From Halopenitus persicus (GTDB lineage Archaea > Halobacteriota > Halobacteria > Halobacteriales > Haloferacaceae), in the NCBI RefSeq assembly GCF_002355635.1, contig NZ_AP017558.1, positions 2,170,001-2,234,000 of the forward strand: a DNA stretch of 64,000 bases, read 5' to 3'. Under the pieces are notes generated by a model. That model saw only the letters and a program-made list of their open reading frames with translations. It did not search any database and had not been told where the DNA came from. This document shows positions 33,668-43,028 of this stretch, in pieces (position 1 is the first letter of the stretch; each line of letters opens with the position of its first letter). The position numbers were made by a program, and so were the translations under genes.

Positions 33668-36265
33668 CTACTGCGCCTTCGCCTGCCAGTCGCGAACCCG
33701 GTCCGCGCCGACGCCGTCGACGCGCTCGGCCAGGTCGTCGGGGTCCGCCTCGGTCAGCGCCGAGACGCCCTCGACGCCGGCGTCGGCCAGCTTCTCGGCG
33801 GTCTTCTCGCCGATCCCGTCGATCGCCTCGAGCTCCGAGCCGTTCTCGCGGGCCTGGAACTCCCGGTAGTTGCAGATCGGACAGCCAAGCTCCCAGGGTT
33901 CGTCGCCGGAGTGCACCCGGAGGTGCGGCAGGTCGTGTTCCTCGCAGGTCTCGTCGGTGATCTCGATCTCGCCGCGGCGGGGCAGCGGCAGCGAGTACTC
34001 GCAGTCGGGATAGCGCGTACAGCCGACCAGCCGGGAGCCCGTGCGGAGCTGCTTGATCGCGAGATCCCCGCCCTCCGTCTCGCCACACTCCGGACAGTCG
34101 CCGATGACCGTGTCCTCGGTCGCGTCGGCCTCGTCGGCCTGACACTGCGGGCAGCCGTGGACGAACGTCTTCCGCCCCGCGAGCATCTTCACGTGGTGGA
34201 GGTCGTGGTTCTCACAGACGTCATCCAGGATGAGCGGCTTTCCGGTGGAGGGCAACGGAAGGGTGTACTCGCAGTCGGGGTAGCCGTCACAGCCCACGAA
34301 GTAGGAGCCGTACCGGGACTTCCTGACCAGCAAGTCGGAGCCGCACTCCGGACAGGGACCGAGCCGCTTGTCCGCCTTGAGCGACGTCCGCAGGTGGTCG
34401 CCGACCTCCTCACGGGAGTCGGCGAGCGCCTCGAAGACGGCCGACAGCACCTCCCGGGACTCGGCGGTCACGTCCTCGTAGTCGGCCTCGCCGGCCGCGA
34501 TCGCCTGCATATCCGCCTCGAGCTGTGCGGTCATCTCCTCGGAGACGATCCGGTCGGCGAACTCCTCGGCGGCCTCGACGACCGCCTCCGCGAGTTTGGT
34601 GGGACGCGGCGGGTCGTTCTCGATGTAGCCGCGGTCGTAGAGCTTCTCGATCGTGTTGTGCCGGGTCGCCTTCGTCCCCACGCCGCGCGACTCCATCTCC
34701 TCGATGAGCCGGGACTGCCCGTACCGCCGCGGGGGCTGGGTCTCCTTGCCCTCGAGCTGCCGCTCGGTCAGCGCCAGCTCCTCGCCGACCTCGACGTCGG
34801 GAACGATCGTCTCGCTCGAGGACCGGTAGGGATAGACGTCGTGGTAGCCGGCCGAAAGCAGCCGCTTCCCGTTCGCCTTCAGCCGAAGCCCGCCGTCGGC
34901 AGCCAGGGAGGGTTCCTGGCCCGACTCGGCCGCCTCGGGGTCCCGAAGCGCTGCCCGGGGATCGGCCTCGGCGGCGATCGCGGTGGCCTCGTCGTTCGCG
35001 AGCGCGACCACGCGCAGGTGCTCCCAGGTGGCCGCGGGCGCGCAGGTGGCGAAGAAGCGGCGGACGACCAGCTCGTAGACCTCCCACTCGTCCTCGGAGA
35101 GGTCCGAGGCGGCGGGGATCTCGCCGGTCGGGTGGATCGGCGGGTGGTCGGTCGTCTCCTCGTCGCCCTCGGTCGGCTCGATCGCCTCCCGGTCGAGCAG
35201 CGTCTCGGCGTCCTCGCCGAAGCCGGTGTCGAGGAAGGCCTCGAGCAGCTCTCGGGGGTCCAGGTCGTCGGGATAGACGGTGTTGTCGGTTCGGGGATAG
35301 GTGATGTATCCCGCCGTGTACAGGTCCTCGGCGATCGACATCGCGCGCTGGGCGCCGTAGCCGAGCGACCCCGCGGCGCGGATGAACTGCGTCGTGTTGA
35401 ACGGCGCCGGGGGGTCGTCGGTGCGGGTTCGGCGCCGGACGTCGTCGACGGTCGCGCCGTCGGCCGCATCGAGGGCACGGGAAAGGGTCTCCGCGACGGT
35501 CTCGTCCCAGACCCGGTCCGCCTCGTTGCCGTCCGCGTCCAGCAGGAAGTAGCTCGCCTCGAAGGGGTCGCCGCCCGACTTGGTGAGGGCACCCGACAGC
35601 TCCCAGTAGGACTCGGGGTCGAACGCCTGGATCTCGCGTTCCCGGTCGACGATTAGCTTGAGCGTCGGACCCTGCACTCGGCCGACCGAAATGAAGTCGT
35701 CGCCAAGCTGGCCTGCCGACAGCGAGAGGAACCGGGTGAGCGCGGCGCCCCACATCAGGTCGATGACCTGTCGGGCCTCGCCGGCTGCCGCCAGGTCGAA
35801 ATCCAGGTCGTCGGGGTTCGCGAAGGCGTTTTGCACCTCGTTTTCGGTGATCGAGGAGAACCGGACGCGGTCGATGGGGACGTCCTCGTTCACCTCGCGG
35901 ACGAGCTCGTAGGCCTCCTTGCCGATCAGCTCGCCCTCCCGGTCGTAGTCGGTCGCGATGACCACGCGTGAGGCGTTGCGCGCGAGCCGCCGCAGGGCCA
36001 CGACGATGCCCTCCTGGGTCGGCTGCTTGCTGACCGGGGCGTCGATCAGCTCGACGGGCTCGACGTCGCGCCAGTCGTCGTACTCCGCCGGGAAGTCGAC
36101 CCCGACGACGTGGCCCGACAGGCCGATGCACCGCTTTCCGCCCCACTTGTAGACGTTCACGCCGTTCACCCGGTCGGACTCGGCGGACTCCCCGCTGAGG
36201 ACGTCCGCGATCCGCCGGGCGGCGTTGTCCTTCTCCGTGATGATCAGTTCGGGGCCGCGACTCAT
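33668..36265 (-). CDS. topA: DNA topoisomerase I (type IA) with zinc fingers and HhH tail
   Basis: An 865-residue enzyme that relaxes negative supercoils. The Toprim domain opens LIITEKDNAARRIADVLSG. The catalytic tyrosine lies in GYITYPRTDNTVYP (~residue 320). GTKATRHNTIEKLYDRGYI follows in the gate domain. Three C4-type zinc modules (CPECGSDLL with CDGYPDCEY; CPQCQ with CPECGET; CTRYPDCEY with CPICNYR) lie between ~640 and 810. A C-terminal HhH pair (LEAIDGIGEKTAEKLADAGV) ends the protein. Acidic insertions are typical of halophiles. Confidence 0.95.
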   Translation of the reverse strand: MSRGPELIITEKDNAARRIADVLSGESAESDRVNGVNVYKWGGKRCIGLSGHVVGVDFPAEYDDWRDVEPVELIDAPVSKQPTQEGIVVALRRLARNASRVVIATDYDREGELIGKEAYELVREVNEDVPIDRVRFSSITENEVQNAFANPDDLDFDLAAAGEARQVIDLMWGAALTRFLSLSAGQLGDDFISVGRVQGPTLKLIVDREREIQAFDPESYWELSGALTKSGGDPFEASYFLLDADGNEADRVWDETVAETLSRALDAADGATVDDVRRRTRTDDPPAPFNTTQFIRAAGSLGYGAQRAMSIAEDLYTAGYITYPRTDNTVYPDDLDPRELLEAFLDTGFGEDAETLLDREAIEPTEGDEETTDHPPIHPTGEIPAASDLSEDEWEVYELVVRRFFATCAPAATWEHLRVVALANDEATAIAAEADPRAALRDPEAAESGQEPSLAADGGLRLKANGKRLLSAGYHDVYPYRSSSETIVPDVEVGEELALTERQLEGKETQPPRRYGQSRLIEEMESRGVGTKATRHNTIEKLYDRGYIENDPPRPTKLAEAVVEAAEEFADRIVSEEMTAQLEADMQAIAAGEADYEDVTAESREVLSAVFEALADSREEVGDHLRTSLKADKRLGPCPECGSDLLVRKSRYGSYFVGCDGYPDCEYTLPLPSTGKPLILDDVCENHDLHHVKMLAGRKTFVHGCPQCQADEADATEDTVIGDCPECGETEGGDLAIKQLRTGSRLVGCTRYPDCEYSLPLPRRGEIEITDETCEEHDLPHLRVHSGDEPWELGCPICNYREFQARENGSELEAIDGIGEKTAEKLADAGVEGVSALTEADPDDLAERVDGVGADRVRDWQAKAQ

Positions 36266-36353
36266 TGCCGCGAGGTAGGCAACTGGCTCGCGTAAACCTT
36301 TCGTGCCGGCGACCGTGTTCCGTTCCGGTCGTCGCGATCCGGTGGGCCTCCTC

Positions 36354-37592
36354 TCAGATCCCCTGTCCCATCAGGTGGCTGCGCAGCACGTCCGGCGTCT
36401 TGAGTCCGGCCTCGGTGTTGAGCAGGACCACGGTCTCGTCGCCCTCGAAGAATCCGTCCTCGGCCAGCTCCCAGGCGCCCGCCGGCGCGGCGCCCCCGGC
36501 GGCGCCCATCTCGAGGATCTCGTGTTGGGCGACCGTCACGGCGCTCTCGAGGATCTCGTCGTCGCCGGCGGTGACGCCGCGCCCGCCGCTCTCGCGGACC
36601 GCCTCGACCGCCCACGCGCCGCCGGCGGGATCGGCGATCTCCAGCTCGCCGCAGATCGTGTCGGGGGTATCCCACGGCTCCGGCTCGTCGATCCCACGTT
36701 CGAGCGCGGCGGCGATCGGGGCACAGCCCTCGGCCTGGGCCGCGACGAGCCGCGGCCGGGCGTCGATCAGTCCGAGGGTTTCGAGCTCCCGGAAGCCCTT
36801 GGCGATCCCCACGACGAACTCCCCGCTGCCGGTCGGGACGACGACCACGTCCGGTGCGGTCCACCCGAGATCGGCGGCGAGCTCGTAGGCGACCGTCTTC
36901 GCGCCCTCGTGTCGGAACGGCGTCGCGAACTCCGTCAGGTCGGTGTAGTCGGTCGCGAGCTGCTCGTCGACCGCCGCGACCGCGTCCGGGTGTCGTCCCC
37001 CGACGACGCGCATCTCGCCACCGTGGACGTTCGTCATCGCCTTGTTCGAGAACGCACACCGGGAGGGGACGAACGCGTACGACCGCAGCCCCGTCCGCCC
37101 CGCGTAGGCGGCCATCGACTGGCCCGCGTTTCCGGGGGAGGCGCAGACGAGCGGTTCGACGACGCCGGGGTCGTCCGCGTCCTCGTCGGAGTCCGTGTCC
37201 GCGTCCAGTTCCGAAACGGCCGTCATCGTCACCGACAGGCCGCGGTCGAGGGCGGTCCCGGTCGGATTGCGCGCCTCGTCCTTTATAAACACCTCCGCGA
37301 CGTCGAGCTCGTCCGTCAGCCGGTCGGCCGCGACCAGCGGCGTGCCGCCCTCCCGCGCCGACAGCGCCGACGCGGCCGGAAACGGAAGGAGCGCGTCGAA
37401 CCGCCACATCCCGTCCGTGGCGGTCCCTTCAACGGTGGCAGCCTCCTCGATCGCGGTCGGATCCACGGCGTCGTAGTCGTAGGTCGGGTCGAGCGGTCCG
37501 CCGCAGTCTGGACAGCGGGCCGCGGCCGCGAGGTCGTGGGCGGCCCCGCAGTCGTGACACGCGAGTCCGATAAAGGCGTCAGTCGTCTCCAT
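36354..37592 (-). CDS. threonine-synthase homologue lacking the PLP lysine
   Basis: A 412-residue fold-type II PLP-enzyme homologue. It starts with a zinc ribbon (Cys12, Cys15, Cys27, Cys30), as in haloarchaeal threonine synthases. The cofactor-lysine region normally reads N-P-T-G-S-F-K-D-R-G; here residues 109-118 are NPTGTALDRG, with Leu115 at the lysine position. Other parts are kept: SPGNAGQSMAAYAGR, VVVPTGSGEFVVGIAKGFREL and VVLLNTEAGLKTPDVL. Schiff-base chemistry is therefore unlikely, so the protein may bind a ligand, regulate, or act differently. A genuine threonine synthase is expected elsewhere in the genome. Confidence 0.8.
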   Translation of the reverse strand: METTDAFIGLACHDCGAAHDLAAAARCPDCGGPLDPTYDYDAVDPTAIEEAATVEGTATDGMWRFDALLPFPAASALSAREGGTPLVAADRLTDELDVAEVFIKDEARNPTGTALDRGLSVTMTAVSELDADTDSDEDADDPGVVEPLVCASPGNAGQSMAAYAGRTGLRSYAFVPSRCAFSNKAMTNVHGGEMRVVGGRHPDAVAAVDEQLATDYTDLTEFATPFRHEGAKTVAYELAADLGWTAPDVVVVPTGSGEFVVGIAKGFRELETLGLIDARPRLVAAQAEGCAPIAAALERGIDEPEPWDTPDTICGELEIADPAGGAWAVEAVRESGGRGVTAGDDEILESAVTVAQHEILEMGAAGGAAPAGAWELAEDGFFEGDETVVLLNTEAGLKTPDVLRSHLMGQGI

Positions 37593-37664
37593 AGGCGCAC
37601 TTTCCGACGGGACGACTAATCGCTTCCCGTCCGCGCCGACGATTCAGAAGCGACCGAGTACGCC

Positions 37665-38459
37665 TCACGGCAACAGGTCGGCCGGCGCCCCGGCGAGGCC
37701 GGCCAGCGCGTCGGCCTCGACGTGGTGGAGGTCGCCGGGGATCACCAGCAGGTGGAGGGGATCGCCGAACGATCGGTCGGCCAGCGCGGAGAGGCGGTCG
37801 GCGGCCACCACCGCGTCCGGGCTGCCGGCACGAGCGACGACGACGCCGAGGACGTCCGCCCAGTCGTCGGCGAGCAGAGCGGCGGCGTGATCGGCGGTCA
37901 TATACTCCTCGTGGTCCGGATCGGCGCCGCGGGGGCCAGTACCGACCTTGATGTCGAGGTAGACGATGGTGTGAAGTCCGCGCTCGCGGTTGGCCTCGAT
38001 GGTCTCGATCACGCTGTCGGGAACCCCCTCCCCGCCGTGGGCGTACGGAAACGGCAGGGTGGCCGCCTTGCCGAACCGGTAGTTCTGCAGTCCGGTCAGC
38101 GAGGAGGCGGCCGATTGGGCGGTCACTCCGTGGATCACGCGCGTATCGATCCCCCGATCCTCGGCACGGAGCCGGAGGTCGGTGTGGGTCGTCGAGACCA
38201 TCGTGTCGCCGGCGGTCAGGAACGCGACGTCGCCGGACGCGGCCGCCGTGAGGATCGGTTCGGGGTCCTGCTCGACGCCGGCCCGGTCCCGAACCTCGAT
38301 CGCCGTCCCGTGGTACGCCTCGAGGTCCGCGAGGTCGGCCCCGACGAGCCGGCTCGTGTAGAACTCCGCGAACGCACGGTCGGCCGCCCGTAACGCGTCC
38401 CGTCCCTCGACGGTGATCGATCGCTCGTCGTGGAGTCCGAGCCCGATGAAGGTGAGCAT
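37665..38459 (-). CDS. dph5: diphthine synthase
   Basis: A 264-residue SAM-dependent methyltransferase acting on elongation factor 2 in diphthamide synthesis. It opens MLTFIGLGLHDERSITVEG and contains GDVAFLTAGDTMVSTTHTDLRLRA, VIHGVTAQSAASSLTGLQNYRFGKAATLPFPY and YLDIKVG, all typical of Dph5. ATG 38459 was chosen over the upstream in-frame start because a TATA box (38485-38492) lies 26 bp away, predicting a leaderless mRNA. Confidence 0.94.
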   Translation of the reverse strand: MLTFIGLGLHDERSITVEGRDALRAADRAFAEFYTSRLVGADLADLEAYHGTAIEVRDRAGVEQDPEPILTAAASGDVAFLTAGDTMVSTTHTDLRLRAEDRGIDTRVIHGVTAQSAASSLTGLQNYRFGKAATLPFPYAHGGEGVPDSVIETIEANRERGLHTIVYLDIKVGTGPRGADPDHEEYMTADHAAALLADDWADVLGVVVARAGSPDAVVAADRLSALADRSFGDPLHLLVIPGDLHHVEADALAGLAGAPADLLP

Positions 38460-38646
38460 ACCGACCCCTCGGCGTCGCGATCGCTTATAAATCCCGCACT
38501 CGGACTGCGGCGGCGGCGCGAGCCCGACCCCGTCCGACGGACGCAACACGCCGACGGGAGACCGCCGAGGTAGCGGAGGTTTTCCCCGATACCTTTATTC
38601 AGCCGTGGTCTAACATTCAGACGAACGACACGAGTCGCTTGAGACG
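38460..38646. promoter_or_regulatory. divergent promoter region of dph5 and the coiled-coil protein gene
   Basis: ATTTATAA on the minus strand (38485-38492) is the dph5 TATA box. On the plus strand CCTTTATTC (38592-38600) is a weaker TATA candidate for the gene at 38647, leaving a leader of ~20 nt. Nothing else recognisable is present. Confidence 0.55.
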
Positions 38647-39858
38647 ATGGCATCAGACCCTGACCGTATGACCGATTCCCCGTCCGACACCGAGCTGTTC
38701 GCCGAGTGGGTCTCCGAGACAGCGGAGTCCCGCGGCGTCACCGAGCAGGAGCTGCTGAACCAGCTCATCTCCTCGTTTTGGGTGCTCGACGAGCTCGACG
38801 GGATCCGCGGTGAGGGTGGGACCCTCGGGGAGGTCGGGAGACCGGAGGAATCCGACCCGACCGAATCCGACGTCCTGGGATTCGCCGACCCGACGCACGA
38901 TCCCGAATCCGGGACTGACGAGGCCGACGGGACCGGCGAGAACGGCGAGACCGACGGGACCGGCGAGAACGGCGAGACCGACCGGACCGGCGAGAACGGC
39001 GAGACCGACCGGACCGGCGAGACTGGTGACGCTGTCGCGCCCGACGACGCCGCCGGCGATGGCAGCGCCGCCCCCGGCGAAGTCGACGTCGACCTCCAGA
39101 ACGTCCTCCACGGGCTCCTGGAAACGCTCCGTGCCGATTCACCCGAGACGGACGGCTCGAACGACCTGCGCCGGCAGATCCACGACCTCTCGCTCGACGT
39201 CGAGGACCAGCGCCGACGTCACGAGCGCTACACCGACCGGATCTCCGACGACCTCACCCGCATCAACGGGCGCCTGACCACGCTCGAGGAGGACGCAGAC
39301 GACTTCGTCACCGAGGCGGACCTCGCGCGGTACGCCACCGAGGACGCCCTCGATCGCGAGATCGAGGGGCTCGAAGACGAGGTCAACGGCGGGTTCGACG
39401 AGCTGGAGGGCTGGATCGACGAGGAGTTCGACGAGATCGAGGCACTGTTCGAACACCTCCTCGACCGGATCGACGACCTCGATGGCCGGATCGACGCGGT
39501 CGACGATCGGGTCGACGACGTCGGGGCGACGGTCGAATCGACGGTCGAATCCGAGCTCGAGTCGATTCGATCCAAGCTCGCCGAGAACGAGCGACTCGCC
39601 GCACTCAGGCGTGACGCGATCGCCGACGGGATCCGGTCGGCCGACTGCGCGGGTTGCGGCGAAACGGTCGATCTCGCGATGCTCGACGCACCCCAGTGTC
39701 CGAACTGTACCGCGACGTTCCGGGACGTGGAGCCGGCTGGATGGAACCCCTTCGGGTCCCCGACGCTGCAGACGGGAACGCCGGATCCCCCCTTCGACGC
39801 GGCCGACGGCGCTCGCGTCGAGGAACCACACGACGACCCTTCCGACGGTGACCGCTGA
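38647..39858 (+). CDS. acidic coiled-coil protein with C-terminal zinc ribbon
   Basis: A 403-residue protein not assigned to a named family. The N-terminal ~55 residues are helical (ELFAEWVSETAESRGVTEQELLNQLISSFWVLDEL). A low-complexity spacer with tandem nine-residue GTGENGETD units follows (~94-130). Residues ~165-325 form a long coiled coil (DVEDQRRRHERYTDRISDDL, RIDDLDGRIDAVDDRVDDVG). A zinc ribbon closes the fold (CAGCGE and CPNCTA, ~333-356). ATG 38647 or 38668 could be the start. The next gene begins 81 bp later on the same strand and has a similar acidic-linker style, so they may act together. Confidence 0.6.
   Translation: MASDPDRMTDSPSDTELFAEWVSETAESRGVTEQELLNQLISSFWVLDELDGIRGEGGTLGEVGRPEESDPTESDVLGFADPTHDPESGTDEADGTGENGETDGTGENGETDRTGENGETDRTGETGDAVAPDDAAGDGSAAPGEVDVDLQNVLHGLLETLRADSPETDGSNDLRRQIHDLSLDVEDQRRRHERYTDRISDDLTRINGRLTTLEEDADDFVTEADLARYATEDALDREIEGLEDEVNGGFDELEGWIDEEFDEIEALFEHLLDRIDDLDGRIDAVDDRVDDVGATVESTVESELESIRSKLAENERLAALRRDAIADGIRSADCAGCGETVDLAMLDAPQCPNCTATFRDVEPAGWNPFGSPTLQTGTPDPPFDAADGARVEEPHDDPSDGDR
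38932..39030. repeat. in-frame 27 bp tandem repeat in coiled-coil protein gene
   Basis: About three and a half 27 bp units encode GTGENGETD, GTGENGETD, then RTGENGETD and RTGETGD. Differences between units are few, showing recent or homogenised duplication. Confidence 0.85.
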
Positions 39859-39939
39859 GGCGGCCTGGACGGGACGTCGGCCGCCGAACCCGGTTCCCGT
39901 TTCGGAGTCGGGTCACGAACCGATCCGGGAGGACCCGCG

Positions 39940-41721
39940 ATGAGCGACGACTCGAACGGAACGGACGACCCGGATCACGACGGGACCTCCGACTCGACGA
40001 GCGACGGGAGCACTGCCCGCGAGGACGACGCCGGGCGACGCGGGAGCCGGTTCCGCGATCTCCGAACGAAAGTGCAGAACGGTGAATCGGTGACGGACGA
40101 ACCGACGTCGGCCGAACCGACGTCCGGGGCTGAACGAACGACGGAGTCCGAATCCACCGCAGCGTCCGAATCCACGATCGAAAGCGATCCGGAACGACGC
40201 GTCGACGACCCCGCGACGGACGCCGATGCCGGTCGAGGCGCTGACGACGAGGAGGAGTGGGAGTGGTTTCAGGGTGACGCACCCCCCGAGGAGGAACGAC
40301 TGACGGGAGGCGGTCACACCGCGGGGACCGCCGGGAAGGGCCCCGGTGCGGACTCACCCGTCGACGACGAGGACGACGCTGCGACTGGATCGGGAGCCCC
40401 GGAACCGCAACGGGAGTCGGAAGCGGACGTGGCTGGCCCCGAAACCGACGATCGGCTCTGGAACGCGGCCGATTCGAACACCGACGACGATCACGCCACT
40501 GGAACCGATCTGGGAGTCGCTTCCGAGGCCGACGCACCCGATGCCGAGTCCGACCCACCCGATGCCGAGTCCGACCCACCCGATGCCGAGTCCGACCCAC
40601 CCGATGCCGAATCGACGACCGACTCGGCGTCGGCGGTCGACGCGGCGGAATCCGAACCGTCGAGCCGCGACGGCATCACGATCGATCCGGTCGAGGAGGA
40701 CACGGCCGAACCGAGCGACACGGCCGAACCGACGACCGGATCCAACGAGCACGACCGAACCGACGATGCTCCGGACGCGGGCACACCGGATGAGCGTGCC
40801 GGATCGTCGAAGCGATCGGGACGGCTTTGGAGCGATCCGACGGCGGTGGCCGGGCGGTCCACGTCCGATCGGGAGTCACCGGCAGACGCACCGTCAGATC
40901 GGAACTCGGCCGAGTCGGGAGCCGCGAACGCCGGGACGCCGTCCGATCCCACAGCTTCCGACGGCGTCGACTCGGGCGAGGAACTCGAATCGACGACCGG
41001 GACTCCCTCCTCGGGCGACCCGGAGGTATGGGACGGCACCGACCACGAGGCCGACGCCGGACCGGCGGCGCCCGAGTCGGACGCCGAGGCGGCTGACCTG
41101 CCCGCGTTCGACGTGCTCGATCCGGGGTCGAACGCGCTGGTGCTCGATTCGCTCTCGGGGCCCGTCTCGGAGACGGCCTGCGGACGGCTGCTCGACGCCG
41201 GCGATGCTGGTACCCCGGCGGGCGCCTCCGACGCCCGAAACGTCCTGATCGTGGCCATCGAGGAGCCGGCGGCGGAGCGGATCGACGTGTGTCACCGGGC
41301 CGGCATCGACGCCGGCGAGATCGCCGCGATCGAGGTGGGCAGCCACGGCGGCCCCCGGTCGGTCGCCTCCGAGACGACCGGCGGCGGGCAGTCGGTCTCG
41401 CTCACGCGCGTCTCGAAGCCATCGAATCTCTCGAAGCTCGGCATTCTGATCACCAAACAGCTCTCGGAGTGGGAGACCGACGACCGGCCGGTCGTCTTCT
41501 GTCTCCACTCGCTGACCGCGCTCCAGCAGTACGTGTCCGACGAGAAGCTGTTCCGGTTCCTCCACGTGTTGACCCGACGGCTCTCCGCAAGCGGAGGCCG
41601 TGCGCACTTTCATATGGACCCGGATGCCCACCACGAGATGGTCGTCGGCACCCTCCGGCCCATCTTCGACGTCATCGTTCGGATCGGTCCGGATGGAACG
41701 GTCGACGTGGAACACGAGTGA
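39940..41721 (+). CDS. long acidic protein with C-terminal RecA/KaiC-like (DUF7504-type) domain
   Basis: A 593-residue protein. The first ~385 residues are disordered, Asp/Glu/Ser/Thr-rich, with four tandem copies of a seven-residue unit (PPDAESD). The C-terminal ~205 residues are globular: NALVLDSLSGPVSETACGRLLDAG, RNVLIVAIEEPAAERIDVCHRAG, VSLTRVSKPSNLSKLGILITKQL, RPVVFCLHSLTALQQYVSDEKLFRFLHVLTRRL and AHFHMDPDAHHEMVVGTLRPIFDV. This matches haloarchaeal RecA/KaiC-fold domains labelled DUF7504, in which a Walker A lysine is absent. Found near signalling genes; role unknown. Confidence 0.65.
   Translation: MSDDSNGTDDPDHDGTSDSTSDGSTAREDDAGRRGSRFRDLRTKVQNGESVTDEPTSAEPTSGAERTTESESTAASESTIESDPERRVDDPATDADAGRGADDEEEWEWFQGDAPPEEERLTGGGHTAGTAGKGPGADSPVDDEDDAATGSGAPEPQRESEADVAGPETDDRLWNAADSNTDDDHATGTDLGVASEADAPDAESDPPDAESDPPDAESDPPDAESTTDSASAVDAAESEPSSRDGITIDPVEEDTAEPSDTAEPTTGSNEHDRTDDAPDAGTPDERAGSSKRSGRLWSDPTAVAGRSTSDRESPADAPSDRNSAESGAANAGTPSDPTASDGVDSGEELESTTGTPSSGDPEVWDGTDHEADAGPAAPESDAEAADLPAFDVLDPGSNALVLDSLSGPVSETACGRLLDAGDAGTPAGASDARNVLIVAIEEPAAERIDVCHRAGIDAGEIAAIEVGSHGGPRSVASETTGGGQSVSLTRVSKPSNLSKLGILITKQLSEWETDDRPVVFCLHSLTALQQYVSDEKLFRFLHVLTRRLSASGGRAHFHMDPDAHHEMVVGTLRPIFDVIVRIGPDGTVDVEHE
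40531..40614. repeat. four in-frame 21 bp tandem repeats
   Basis: Units start at 40531, 40552, 40573 and 40594; the second and third are identical and the outer ones differ by a few bases. They encode D(A/P)PDAES repeats in the disordered part of the protein. Confidence 0.9.
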
Positions 41722-41769
41722 CGCCGCAACCGCGGCGCTGGACCGGCTCCCGGCGTGTCGACGTGGTCG

Positions 41770-42414
41770 CTACGCCGACCGGAGCTCCGGGGGCGGCCCC
41801 TCGTCGCCCAGCCGGATTCGGCCGTCACGAAGCGTCTGGACGATCGCCGAGATCGCGAACGTGGTGAGGACGACGACCGCGATCGTGAGCGCACCGACCT
41901 CCGCAAACAGGCCTACCTCGAGCCACGTCAGTCCGATCAGCAGCGCGTTGGCGGCGCTGAGCCCGAGGTAGAACTGTCCCCAGGGGATGTCCCGCGGGTC
42001 GACGACCTCGAGGTAGACGTCGGCGTTCCGGACCGCGTCACACAGCACCACCGTACCGCGGTCCTCGTCGTAGTCGACGAGCCCGCGGTCGTCCATCGAC
42101 GAGAGGTGGCCCTGGTACAGCGAGATGTAGACGCGCTTGCGCTCCTGGGACGTGAGATCATCGATCGGCTTGTCGTTCTCCCAGGCGGCCACCTGCTCGG
42201 CGAGGTCGCGAACGGCCACCCGATCGTCCACCTGCTTGAGGTAGTGGATCGCGTACCGGCGACGCTTGTTCGAGAGGATGTCGTAGACGTCGTCCTGCGT
42301 GAGTCGATCGCCGCCTCCGTCGCCCTCGCTGCCCGAGGATAGAGACAGTCCGAGGGAGGTCCGAACCGACGACCGAAGCGTGGAGAGAATCGATGATGGC
42401 GATGGAGAGGCCAT
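41770..42414 (-). CDS. membrane-anchored HTH protein (DUF7344 type)
   Basis: A 214-residue protein with a winged-helix domain (~30-130: LTQDDVYDILSNKRRRYAIHYLKQVDDRVAVRDLAEQVAAWEN, YISLYQGHLSSMDDRGLVDYD), followed by two transmembrane helices (~150-195: FYLGLSAANALLIGLTWLEVGLF and VGALTIAVVVLTTFAISAIV). This architecture is common in haloarchaea (DUF7344). It could be a DNA-binding regulator tethered to the membrane. It lies between the KaiC-like gene and the receiver gene but on the other strand, divergent from the receiver. Confidence 0.75.
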   Translation of the reverse strand: MASPSPSSILSTLRSSVRTSLGLSLSSGSEGDGGGDRLTQDDVYDILSNKRRRYAIHYLKQVDDRVAVRDLAEQVAAWENDKPIDDLTSQERKRVYISLYQGHLSSMDDRGLVDYDEDRGTVVLCDAVRNADVYLEVVDPRDIPWGQFYLGLSAANALLIGLTWLEVGLFAEVGALTIAVVVLTTFAISAIVQTLRDGRIRLGDEGPPPELRSA

Positions 42415-42559
42415 GGCAGCGATGGTGGTCGTATAACCCGAACGGATTCCTGTAAGTGTTCCTATCCGTTCGATCGAGCGACGTTTTCAAACACGACGGA
42501 CGTTTTTAAACGGGAGACTGCGAGCCGATCGTCACGAACGGCCGACCGAAGTAGTTGGG

Positions 42560-42567
42560 TATTTAAC
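42560..42567 (+). promoter_or_regulatory. TATA box of the receiver gene
   Basis: TATTTAAC at 42560-42567 is 33 bp from the ATG at 42600, allowing a leader of only a few nucleotides. Confidence 0.6.
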
Positions 42568-42599
42568 TATTCGTCGACAGTATCCTATGGTTCTCCCGA

Positions 42600-42959
42600 A
42601 TGGTCGACGTCCTCCTCGTGGAAGACACCGACATGCAGCGCGCGCTCCTACGGGGGTTTCTCACCCCACGACACACGGTCGTGGGGGTCGCAACGACCGG
42701 CGAGGAGGCGATCCGTGGGGCGGAGCGCACCGCCCCCGACGTGGTCGTGATGGACGTCAACCTCCCCGGCACCGACGGGATCGAGGCCACCCGGGCGATC
42801 AAACGCGCCAACCCCGACGTCGCGGTCGTGATGAGCACCGCGATGGTGACCGACGAGTCCCGCGACCGCGCCGCCGGCGCCGGCGCGGACGCCTACCTCA
42901 CGAAGCCCTTCAGCAAGCAGGACCTCCTCGACACGATCGACGAGGCACGGTCACCCTGA
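42600..42959 (+). CDS. stand-alone CheY-like response regulator receiver
   Basis: A 119-residue single receiver domain. The phospho-acceptor is Asp52 (VVVMDVNLPGTDG). The acidic pocket is Glu8/Asp9 (LLVEDTD), the switch threonine/serine is in MSTAM, and the conserved lysine is in LTKPFS. No output domain is attached, so it must signal by protein contact. No histidine kinase gene lies in the window. Neighbours are the membrane HTH gene (divergent) and secreted beta-proteins downstream. Confidence 0.9.
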   Translation: MVDVLLVEDTDMQRALLRGFLTPRHTVVGVATTGEEAIRGAERTAPDVVVMDVNLPGTDGIEATRAIKRANPDVAVVMSTAMVTDESRDRAAGAGADAYLTKPFSKQDLLDTIDEARSP

Positions 42960-43028
42960 TCGTGGTGCGTGCTAACTTCCCAACATACCACGTCACACGA
43001 CAACACACCAAACGCATCAAACCCCCGA

